Assembly (NCBI RefSeq): GCF_003075455.1
Contig: NZ_QDAE01000002.1
Location: 228,040-292,039 of the forward strand
Length of the DNA stretch: 64,000 bases
Direction of reading: 5' to 3'
Source of the DNA: Arthrobacter sp. Bz4
GTDB taxonomy: Bacteria > Actinomycetota > Actinomycetes > Actinomycetales > Micrococcaceae
Part shown: positions 57,946-64,000 of the stretch, piece after piece
Layout of the letters: every line of letters begins with the position of its first letter
Numbering within the stretch: position 1 is the stretch's first letter
Made by a program: the position numbers and the translations under genes
Notes under the pieces: model-generated
Told to the model about the DNA's origin: nothing
The model's input: the letters and a program-made list of their open reading frames with translations, nothing else
Database searches by the model: none

Positions 57946-58654
57946 CGCCGTCGTCGCTCCGTCACTCGAGACCAGTGGCGGGGCCAGGCGCGGTGATGTC
58001 GAACCGGGAAGTAAGTCCGAGCGGGCCTACACCTCGATCAAATCCCGCATCATCGAAGGCTCCTTTTCACCCGGATACCGGCTGGTGCTAGCGAAAATCG
58101 CTGAGGATCTTGGCTTCAGCGTGGTCCCGGTCCGGGAGGCAATCAGGCGGTTGGAGGCTGAAGGTCTTGTGACGTTTGAACGCAACGTCGGTGCCACCGT
58201 CTCCGGGATCGACCCCACCGAGTACTTGTATACGATGCAGACTCTGAGCATCATCGAGGGGGCAGCGACGGCCCTGTCCGCACCGCTGATCGATTCGGTG
58301 GCGGTAGCCCGGGCGCGCGCGGTCAACGCCCAGATGCGAGAGTGCCTTGACCATTTCGACCCGGTCCGTTTCACGGCACTGAACCAGGACTTTCACAGCA
58401 TCTTGTTTGAGCATTGCCCCAATCCGCACATCCTTGATCTGGTGCACCGCGGCTGGAACCGGCTGGCGGCGCTCCGGTCGTCCACGTTCAGGTTCGTTCC
58501 CGGGCGCGCCAAGGAATCTGTCCTGGAACACGAGGCGCTGCTGCAGCTCATCGAATCGGCGGCCAACGCCGACACCATCGAGCACGCCGCCCGCCGTCAC
58601 CGCTCCGCAACCCTGGACGCCTACCTTGCGCAGGCCTCTGCTCCCATCGAATAA
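57938..58654 (+). CDS. GntR-family (FCD) transcriptional regulator
   Basis: A winged-HTH domain (~25-95, with V-V-P-V-R-E-A-I-R-R-L-E-A-E-G-L-V) is followed by an FCD ligand-binding domain with conserved metal-binding positions (N-Q-D-F-H and the later H-E-A-L). 238 residues from GTG 57938, which overlaps the FAH-RraA stop; a longer frame starts inside that gene. It probably senses an aromatic pathway metabolite and controls the divergent promoters around 56390. Confidence 0.9.
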   Translation: MADAVVAPSLETSGGARRGDVEPGSKSERAYTSIKSRIIEGSFSPGYRLVLAKIAEDLGFSVVPVREAIRRLEAEGLVTFERNVGATVSGIDPTEYLYTMQTLSIIEGAATALSAPLIDSVAVARARAVNAQMRECLDHFDPVRFTALNQDFHSILFEHCPNPHILDLVHRGWNRLAALRSSTFRFVPGRAKESVLEHEALLQLIESAANADTIEHAARRHRSATLDAYLAQASAPIE

Positions 58655-58682
58655 GCTCCACCAAATAGTCAGGAAGAAAACC

Positions 58683-60215
58683 ATGACGTCCACCGTCCCT
58701 GAAACCACCCACTATGTACCGCAGGACCTGCCCACCCACATCCAGCACTACATCAACGGAAAGTTTGTCGATTCCGTCAGTGGGAAGACCTTCGACGTGC
58801 AGGATCCGGTGTCCAACACCAACTACGCCACCGCTGCCGCTGGGCAGAAGGAAGACATTGACCTCGCGGTCGCCGCTGCACGCGAGGCATTCGTCAACGG
58901 CCCGTGGCCGCGGATGAAACCCCGCGAGCGAGCCCGGGTTCTCAACAAAATCGCCGACGCCGTTGAGGCGCAGGAGTCCCGCCTGGCCGACCTGGAGAGC
59001 TTCGACACCGGGTTGCCCATCACCCAGGCGAAGGGCCAGGCCCTGCGTGCAGCCGAGAACTTCCGTTTTTTCGCTGACCTCATCGTGGCTCAGTTCGACG
59101 ACGCCATGAAAGTCCCGGGTTCCCAGATCAACTACGTGAACCGGAAGCCGATCGGCGTCGCCGGACTGATCACCCCCTGGAACACTCCGTTCATGCTCGA
59201 ATCCTGGAAACTCGCACCGGCACTGGCCACCGGCAACACCGTGGTCCTCAAGCCCGCCGAATTCACGCCGCTCTCCGCCTCCCTGTGGGCCCAGATATTC
59301 AAAGACGCCGGCCTCCCCGACGGGGTGTTCAACCTGGTCAACGGCCTCGGCGAAGAAGCGGGTGATGCGCTGGTCAAGCACCCACAAGTCCCCCTGATTT
59401 CCTTCACCGGTGAGACGACCACCGGGCAGACCATCTTCCGTAATGCAGCCGAGAACCTTAAGGGGCTGTCCATGGAACTCGGCGGGAAGTCACCCTGCGT
59501 GGTCTTCGCCGATGCGGACCTGGACGCGGCGATCGATTCGGCGCTCTTCGGTGTTTTCTCCTTGAATGGTGAGCGTTGCACCGCCGGATCCCGCATTCTG
59601 GTGGAACGCGGCATCTACGACGAGTTCTGCGACAAGTACGCGGCCCGAGCCAAGTCCATCGTGGTCGGCGATCCCCACGATCCCAAGACCGAGGTCGGCG
59701 CGCTGGTCCACCCAGAGCATTTTGAGAAAGTCGCCTCCTATGTAGAGATTGGGAAGTCGGAGGGGCGGCTGCTGGCTGGCGGAGGCCGGCCGGACCACCT
59801 GCCCGAGGGCAACTACATCGCACCGACCGTGTTCGCCGACGTCGCTCCTGAAGCACGCATTTTCCAGGAGGAGATCTTCGGCCCGGTCGTCGCCATCACC
59901 CCGTTTGAAGACGACGACGAAGCGCTGGCACTCGCGAACAACACCAAATACGGGCTCGCCGCCTACATTTGGACGCAGAACCTGACCCGCGCCCACAACT
60001 TCTCCCAAGACATTGAAGCTGGCATGGTCTGGCTCAACAGCCACAACGTTCGCGACCTTCGCACTCCATTTGGCGGCGTGAAAGCGTCGGGTCTGGGACA
60101 TGAGGGCGGCTACCGGTCAATCGACTTCTACACCGACCAGCAGGCAGTTCATATCAGCCTCGGCGCTGTCCACACTCCGAAGTTCGGCAGCATCGACGAC
60201 GCACCCAAGGGCTGA
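58683..60215 (+). CDS. hpaE: 5-carboxymethyl-2-hydroxymuconate semialdehyde dehydrogenase
   Basis: An NAD-dependent aldehyde dehydrogenase of 510 residues. Catalytic Cys lies in N-G-E-R-C-T-A-G-S-R, the general base Glu in M-E-L-G-G-K-S-P, and the cofactor-binding F-T-G-E-T-T-T-G-Q segment is intact. Placed directly before hpaD, it should oxidise the ring-cleavage product semialdehyde to the tricarboxylate. ATG 58683 has an AGGAAG site; the longer open frame from 58407 lies within the GntR gene. Confidence 0.93.
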   Translation: MTSTVPETTHYVPQDLPTHIQHYINGKFVDSVSGKTFDVQDPVSNTNYATAAAGQKEDIDLAVAAAREAFVNGPWPRMKPRERARVLNKIADAVEAQESRLADLESFDTGLPITQAKGQALRAAENFRFFADLIVAQFDDAMKVPGSQINYVNRKPIGVAGLITPWNTPFMLESWKLAPALATGNTVVLKPAEFTPLSASLWAQIFKDAGLPDGVFNLVNGLGEEAGDALVKHPQVPLISFTGETTTGQTIFRNAAENLKGLSMELGGKSPCVVFADADLDAAIDSALFGVFSLNGERCTAGSRILVERGIYDEFCDKYAARAKSIVVGDPHDPKTEVGALVHPEHFEKVASYVEIGKSEGRLLAGGGRPDHLPEGNYIAPTVFADVAPEARIFQEEIFGPVVAITPFEDDDEALALANNTKYGLAAYIWTQNLTRAHNFSQDIEAGMVWLNSHNVRDLRTPFGGVKASGLGHEGGYRSIDFYTDQQAVHISLGAVHTPKFGSIDDAPKG

Positions 60216-60267
60216 CCCCCTTCCCCAGGCACCTCCCCCGCGCCCTGCTCAAAGAAGAGAGACCATC

Positions 60268-61347
60268 ATGACAAACTTCGTCCCCACCCCCACTGCTCCG
60301 GCCCCCGACATTGTCCGTTGCGCCTACATGGAAATCGTCGTAACTGACCTCGTGAAGTCGCGTGAGTTCTACGTCGACGTCCTCGGTCTGCACGTCACCG
60401 AAGAAGACGACAACAACATCTACCTGCGCTCCCTTGAGGAGTTCATCCACCACAACCTGGTGTTGCGGAAGGGGCCGGTGGCCGCCGTCGCCGCCTTCGC
60501 CTACCGGGTCAAGTCGCCGGCGGAAGTGGACGCCGCCGAGGCGTATTACACGGAACTTGGTTGCCGGGTGGAGCGCCGAAAGGAGGGGTTCACCAAGGGC
60601 ATTGGCGATTCCGTCCGCGTCGAGGACCCACTTGGCTTCCCCTACGAATTCTTCTACGACGTCGAACATGTGGAGCGCCTCACCCAGCGCTACGACCTCT
60701 ACTCTGCCGGCGAGCTGGTGCGCCTGGATCATTTCAACCAGGTCACCCCTGACGTACCGCGGGGACGCAAGTACCTCGAGGACCTCGGCTTCCGGGTCTC
60801 TGAGGACATCCAGGATTCCGATGGCGTGAGCTATGCGGTCTGGATGCACCGTAAACAGACGGTGCATGACACCGCACTGACCGGGGGTAACGGCCCACGG
60901 ATGCACCACGTCGCCTTCGCCACCCATGAGAAGCACAACATCATCCAGATCTGCGACAAGATGGGCGCCCTGCGCATCTCGGACCGGATTGAACGCGGCC
61001 CCGGCCGGCACGGCGTGTCCAACGCTTTCTACCTCTACATCCTTGACCCGGACGGGCACCGCATCGAGATCTACACCCAGGATTACTACACCGGCGACCC
61101 GGACAACCCTACGGTCACGTGGGACGTCCACGACAACCAGCGCCGCGATTGGTGGGGCAACGCCGTCGTCCCCTCCTGGTACAGCGAAGCCTCGCTGGTC
61201 CTGGATCTCGATGGGAATCCCCAGCCCGTGATTGTGCGTGAGGAAAAGAGCGAAATGGCGGTGACGGTCGGTGCCGACGGGTTCTCCTACACCCGCAAAG
61301 ACGATGATGGTGCCGAGCAGGGGTTCAAGTTGGGGGCGCAGCTGTAG
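60268..61347 (+). CDS. hpaD: 3,4-dihydroxyphenylacetate (homoprotocatechuate) 2,3-dioxygenase
   Basis: An extradiol dioxygenase of the vicinal-oxygen-chelate fold that opens the ring of homoprotocatechuate. The 359-residue sequence keeps metal ligands His in R-L-D-H-F-N-Q-V and M-H-H-V-A-F and Glu in H-R-I-E-I-Y-T-Q. It resembles the Mn/Fe-type enzymes known from Arthrobacter globiformis (MndD) and Brevibacterium. ATG 60268; a longer frame from 60100 overlaps hpaE. The metal used cannot be told from sequence. Confidence 0.94.
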   Translation: MTNFVPTPTAPAPDIVRCAYMEIVVTDLVKSREFYVDVLGLHVTEEDDNNIYLRSLEEFIHHNLVLRKGPVAAVAAFAYRVKSPAEVDAAEAYYTELGCRVERRKEGFTKGIGDSVRVEDPLGFPYEFFYDVEHVERLTQRYDLYSAGELVRLDHFNQVTPDVPRGRKYLEDLGFRVSEDIQDSDGVSYAVWMHRKQTVHDTALTGGNGPRMHHVAFATHEKHNIIQICDKMGALRISDRIERGPGRHGVSNAFYLYILDPDGHRIEIYTQDYYTGDPDNPTVTWDVHDNQRRDWWGNAVVPSWYSEASLVLDLDGNPQPVIVREEKSEMAVTVGADGFSYTRKDDDGAEQGFKLGAQL

Positions 61348-61349
61348 CC

Positions 61350-62135
61350 ATGCTGGATGCCACAACAATTGAAGCCATTGCCGATGAGCTGGTCGAAGCC
61401 GGGCGCAGCCGCACCCCGGTTCCGCGGCTGACGGCCCGCTATCCGGACATGACCGTTGAGGACGCCTACGCGGTGCAGCAGCTGTGGCGTCAACGCAACG
61501 AGGCTGCCGGGCGAACGCTGGTGGGGCGCAAGATCGGCCTCACCTCGAAGGCCATGCAGGCGGCCACCGGCATCACCGAACCCGATTACGGAGCCATCTT
61601 CGACGATATGGTGTTGGACACCGGCTGCTCGGTGGACTGGGATCGGTACACCCATCCGCGGGTCGAAGTGGAACTGGCGTTTGTGTTGAAGCAGGATCTG
61701 TCGGGACCAGGGTGCACCATCTTCGACGTACTGAATGCCACCGACTACGTGGTCCCCGCCCTTGAAATCCTGGATTCCCGGATCGAGATGGAGGGTAGGA
61801 CCATCGTTGACACCATTTCGGACAACGCGGCGATGGGCGCCATGGTGGTGGGTGGTCGTCCGGTGAGACCGGACGCCGTCGACCTCCGTTGGGTAGCGGC
61901 AATCCTTTACAAGAACCAGACGGTCGAGGAAACCGGCGTCGCAGCTGGAGTGCTCGACCACCCGGCGGCCGGTGTTCACTGGCTGGCCAACAAGATTGCC
62001 GCCCACGGTGACAGTATGAAGGCCGGTGACATCATCCTCGCCGGGTCCTTCACCCGCCCACTGTGGGTCAATAAGGGTGACACTATCCACGCCGACTACG
62101 GACCGCTGGGAGTAGTGACATGCCACTTCCACTAA
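61350..62135 (+). CDS. hpaH: 2-oxo-hept-4-ene-1,7-dioate hydratase
   Basis: A hydratase of the HpcG/MhpD fold (related to FAH) that adds water to the dienoate intermediate. The 261-residue sequence has G-R-K-I-G-L-T-S-K-A-M-Q and V-E-V-E-L-A-F-V-L, with conserved acidic metal ligands, and ends V-V-T-C-H-F. It begins 2 bases after hpaD and overlaps hpaI by 16 bases. Confidence 0.93.
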   Translation: MLDATTIEAIADELVEAGRSRTPVPRLTARYPDMTVEDAYAVQQLWRQRNEAAGRTLVGRKIGLTSKAMQAATGITEPDYGAIFDDMVLDTGCSVDWDRYTHPRVEVELAFVLKQDLSGPGCTIFDVLNATDYVVPALEILDSRIEMEGRTIVDTISDNAAMGAMVVGGRPVRPDAVDLRWVAAILYKNQTVEETGVAAGVLDHPAAGVHWLANKIAAHGDSMKAGDIILAGSFTRPLWVNKGDTIHADYGPLGVVTCHFH

Positions 62136-62923
62136 ATGACACGTTTCGTGTAGCGCTCGCCGGGGCCGATCGGCCGCTAACTGGCATGTGGGTGTGCTCG
62201 GGAAGCCCCTTGATCGCCGAGCTCTGCGCAGGAGCTGGCCTGGACTGGCTCCTCATCGACGCTGAGCACAGCCCAAATGGGCTGGAATCCATTCTTGCCC
62301 AGCTCCAGGCCGTTCACGGCTACCCGGTGCACGCAATGGTTCGTCCCCCGGTGAATGACACAGTGCTCATCAAGCAGTATCTGGACCTGGGGGTGCAAAA
62401 TCTGCTGATCCCGATGGTCCACTCGGTGGCTGACGCTGAAGCAGCAGTTGCGGCTACCCGGTACCCGCCGGGTGGTGTGCGGGGTGTTGGATCGGCGCTG
62501 GCGCGGGCTGCCCGCTGGAACCGGGTTCCCGATTATCTGGCCGTGGCTGATGAGACCATCAGCGTGACGGTACAGATCGAATCTACCGCCGCCGTCGCCG
62601 CCGTCGAGGCGATCCTTGCCGTTGACGGTGTTGACGCAATCTTCGTTGGCCCCTCGGACCTCGCTGCGTCCATGGGCGTGCTGGGCCAGCAGGAGCACCC
62701 CGAGGTGCGAGCCGCCGTCGAACACTGTCTCGCAGCGGCACAGAAGGCCGGAAAACCGGCCGGAGTGAACGCCTTCAACCCCGCTACCGCACGCCACTAT
62801 CTGGATGTCGGAGCCAGTTTCATCCTGGTGGGTGCCGACGTCGCCCTGCTGGCTCGCGGGTCGGAGGCCCTGGCTGCCCAGTTCATTCCGGCGCCCGACG
62901 ACGATTCGCCCGCAAGCTACTGA
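62120..62923 (+). CDS. hpaI: 4-hydroxy-2-oxo-heptane-1,7-dioate aldolase
   Basis: A class II pyruvate aldolase that splits the C7 intermediate into pyruvate and succinate semialdehyde. The 267-residue TIM-barrel has the conserved D-A-E-H-S-P-N-G segment, the metal-binding Glu in V-Q-I-E-S-T and Asp in G-P-S-D-L-A. ATG 62120 has a GGGAG site inside hpaH. Last enzyme of the operon; no succinate-semialdehyde dehydrogenase adjoins it. Confidence 0.94.
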   Translation: MPLPLNDTFRVALAGADRPLTGMWVCSGSPLIAELCAGAGLDWLLIDAEHSPNGLESILAQLQAVHGYPVHAMVRPPVNDTVLIKQYLDLGVQNLLIPMVHSVADAEAAVAATRYPPGGVRGVGSALARAARWNRVPDYLAVADETISVTVQIESTAAVAAVEAILAVDGVDAIFVGPSDLAASMGVLGQQEHPEVRAAVEHCLAAAQKAGKPAGVNAFNPATARHYLDVGASFILVGADVALLARGSEALAAQFIPAPDDDSPASY

Positions 62924-62947
62924 CCTCCCGTGGGTTAGTGTGATCAG

Positions 62948-63688
62948 ATGTCCGAGCCCCAGCCCAGCGTCCTCACCGTCGGCTTTGTCCCCGGTGTGAC
63001 ACCCGGGAAATGGGTCAGCCGGTGGCGCGACAGGTTTCCAGCAAAACCACTGGAAACGCGTGAGTATGAAGCCGCCAGCCAAGAGGAGGCTCTGCGCGCA
63101 GGCACGGTTGATCTCGGTTTCGTCCGTCTCCCGGTGGACCGCGAAGGCCTCAGCGTGATTCCCCTCTATGAGGAGCAGCCGGTGGTGGTGGCGGGCAAGG
63201 ACCACGAATTGTCACTGTTCGACGAGGTTCCCCTCGCCGAACTGGCCGCCGAGAACCACCTTGATGTGATTGCCAATGGTGGCGAGAAGGCCACCATTGA
63301 ACTCGCGGCAACGGGTGCCGGTGTGGTGATTGTGCCCATGTCGATTGCACGCCTCTACGCCCGCAAAGACGCGGTCCACCGGCCCGTTCTCGATGTTCCG
63401 GCCACCACAATTGCCGTGGCCTGGCTTTCAGAGAACACCGCCGAGGACATCGAAGAGTTCATCGGCATCGTCAGGGGGCGCACTGAACGAAGCTCGCGGC
63501 AGCCCTCGGCCAAGGAACCTGAGAAAAAGGAAAAGAAGGCGCAAAAGGCGGCAAGCAAAAAGCAACCGTCCGCGCGTTCCTCAAAGCCCACGCAGAAAGC
63601 CGGTGGGCCCAAGAAGCCGGCAGCTGGGGGTAAGAAGCAGAACCCGCGCGGCCGGAAGCCCGGTGCCGGTGGGCGTGGCCGCCGCTAG
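62948..63688 (+). CDS. LysR substrate-binding-domain protein without HTH, with basic tail
   Basis: The protein starts directly in a LysR-type effector domain (V-L-T-V-G-F-V-P-G-V-T-P-G-K-W), which runs to about residue 175, and has no HTH upstream in any frame. The last ~60 residues are extremely rich in K, R, P, A and G (for example P-R-G-R-K-P-G-A-G-G-R-G-R-R) and are AT-hook-like. It could be a DNA-associated sensor or an unrelated substrate-binding protein. It has no signal peptide. It starts 24 bases after hpaI but has a poor ribosome-binding site. Two genes of the DUF5997 type often accompany it. Confidence 0.8.
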   Translation: MSEPQPSVLTVGFVPGVTPGKWVSRWRDRFPAKPLETREYEAASQEEALRAGTVDLGFVRLPVDREGLSVIPLYEEQPVVVAGKDHELSLFDEVPLAELAAENHLDVIANGGEKATIELAATGAGVVIVPMSIARLYARKDAVHRPVLDVPATTIAVAWLSENTAEDIEEFIGIVRGRTERSSRQPSAKEPEKKEKKAQKAASKKQPSARSSKPTQKAGGPKKPAAGGKKQNPRGRKPGAGGRGRR

Positions 63689-63949
63689 ACGTCAACACGC
63701 CCTAGCCAGCCTCCCCGCTGCCCTTTCCATCCCTTACCCCTTCCTTCGCCGAGACGGTAGATCTGGTGAGCTAAAGGGCGAACAGGTCGCCACATCTCAC
63801 GGTTTGGCGGGTGGTAGCGGGCGGTCCGGGACTGGGTCTGCGGTGCCTGAATTCCGGTGCTGAAAAATAGTTGAAAAAAGTTTTCCTGGGGGCCCTAAAT
63901 GGGGCCCTATTTTGTCATTACTGTCAGTGCTCGATGATGGAATAGAGGT
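63689..63949. other. Intergenic region before the truncated ORF
   Basis: 261 bases with no gene. A near-palindrome around GGGCCC (63897-63913, AAAT...TATTT flanks) and a nearby second GGGCCC precede the next ORF. No clear terminator for the LysR-like gene is seen. Confidence 0.4.
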
Positions 63950-64000
63950 ATGAAAAGCAGTAAAGCCTCTGCTACCGGATCGGCATTCTTCCCCGATTCC
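63950..64000 (+). CDS. Truncated ORF at right edge, unidentified
   Basis: ATG at 63950 opens a frame of 17 codons (starting M-K-S-S-K-A-S) that runs off the window without a stop. An AGAGG lies only one base before the ATG, an unusually close site. Too little is visible to assign a family. Confidence 0.4.
   Translation, partial: MKSSKASATGSAFFPDS

Noticed and set aside
60154..61368. 404-codon minus-strand frame opposite hpaD
   Set aside because: Antisense shadow; hpaD in the plus strand carries all metal ligands and good context.

Overview
This window is the replication-origin region of a high-GC Gram-positive actinobacterium, most likely a member of the Micrococcaceae close to Arthrobacter. 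The evidence is the gene order (trxBA, parBA, rsmG, khpB/jag, yidC, yidD, rnpA, rpmH, dnaA, dnaN, gnd, recF, dciA, gyrB, gyrA), parS centromere sites of the form GTTTCACGTGAAAC, a crgA gene, a PASTA-kinase/FHA division operon, and many GTG/TTG starts and four-base overlaps. Assignments rest on reading motifs and gene order; no database search was run.

Layout. (1) 1-8.6 kb: end of a DUF418 membrane protein, a histidine phosphatase, CCA-adding enzyme, NUDIX hydrolase, MurJ flippase, a separate pseudokinase-like membrane protein, and trxB-trxA behind a sequence matching a sigma-R/SigH promoter. (2) 8.6-13.1 kb: a gene-free 2 kb stretch full of parS sites, then parB and parA; parA appears frameshifted near its N-terminus. 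(3) 13.2-28.5 kb: the oriC core, with DnaA boxes on both sides of dnaA, followed by recF, gyrB and gyrA, tRNA-Ile, a tiny DLW-39-type gene and tRNA-Ala. (4) 28.5-34.3 kb: EamA transporter, a glycosyltransferase, a protein with 11-residue repeats, cyclophilin, rhomboid protease, crgA and pabA/trpG. A second DnaA-box cluster lies between the convergent rhomboid and crgA genes. (5) 34.4-43.6 kb, leftward: fhaA-fhaB-pstP-ftsW/rodA-pbpA-pknA-pknB, the envelope-growth signalling operon; pknA looks frameshifted. (6) 43.9-50.7 kb: tRNA-Leu and an SOS mutagenesis module (imuA-like, imuB, dnaE2) divergent from an SRAP/YedK gene, with one LexA box between them. (7) 50.7-53.9 kb: three glycosyltransferases. 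(8) 53.9-63.7 kb: a homoprotocatechuate (3,4-dihydroxyphenylacetate) meta-cleavage cluster with a FAD monooxygenase, a FAH-RraA fusion, a GntR regulator, hpaE, hpaD, hpaH and hpaI. It is flanked by a DUF5997 gene and a LysR-substrate-domain gene. A truncated ORF ends the window.

How the parts work together. DnaA, oriC, DnaN and gyrase start and support replication, and ParAB/parS segregate the origin. The kinase/FHA/PBP operon, MurJ with its pseudokinase partner, and CrgA control cell-wall growth. The SOS module handles DNA damage. The Hpa cluster should convert an aromatic acid to pyruvate and succinate semialdehyde.

The most noteworthy observations are the ectopic DnaA-box cluster at 32.9-33.0 kb, the FAH-RraA fusion in a pathway lacking hpaF and hpaBC, the split MurJ/pseudokinase pair, the 11-residue repeat protein, a regulator-like protein with a basic tail instead of an HTH, and the two frameshifts, which may be biological or sequence errors.
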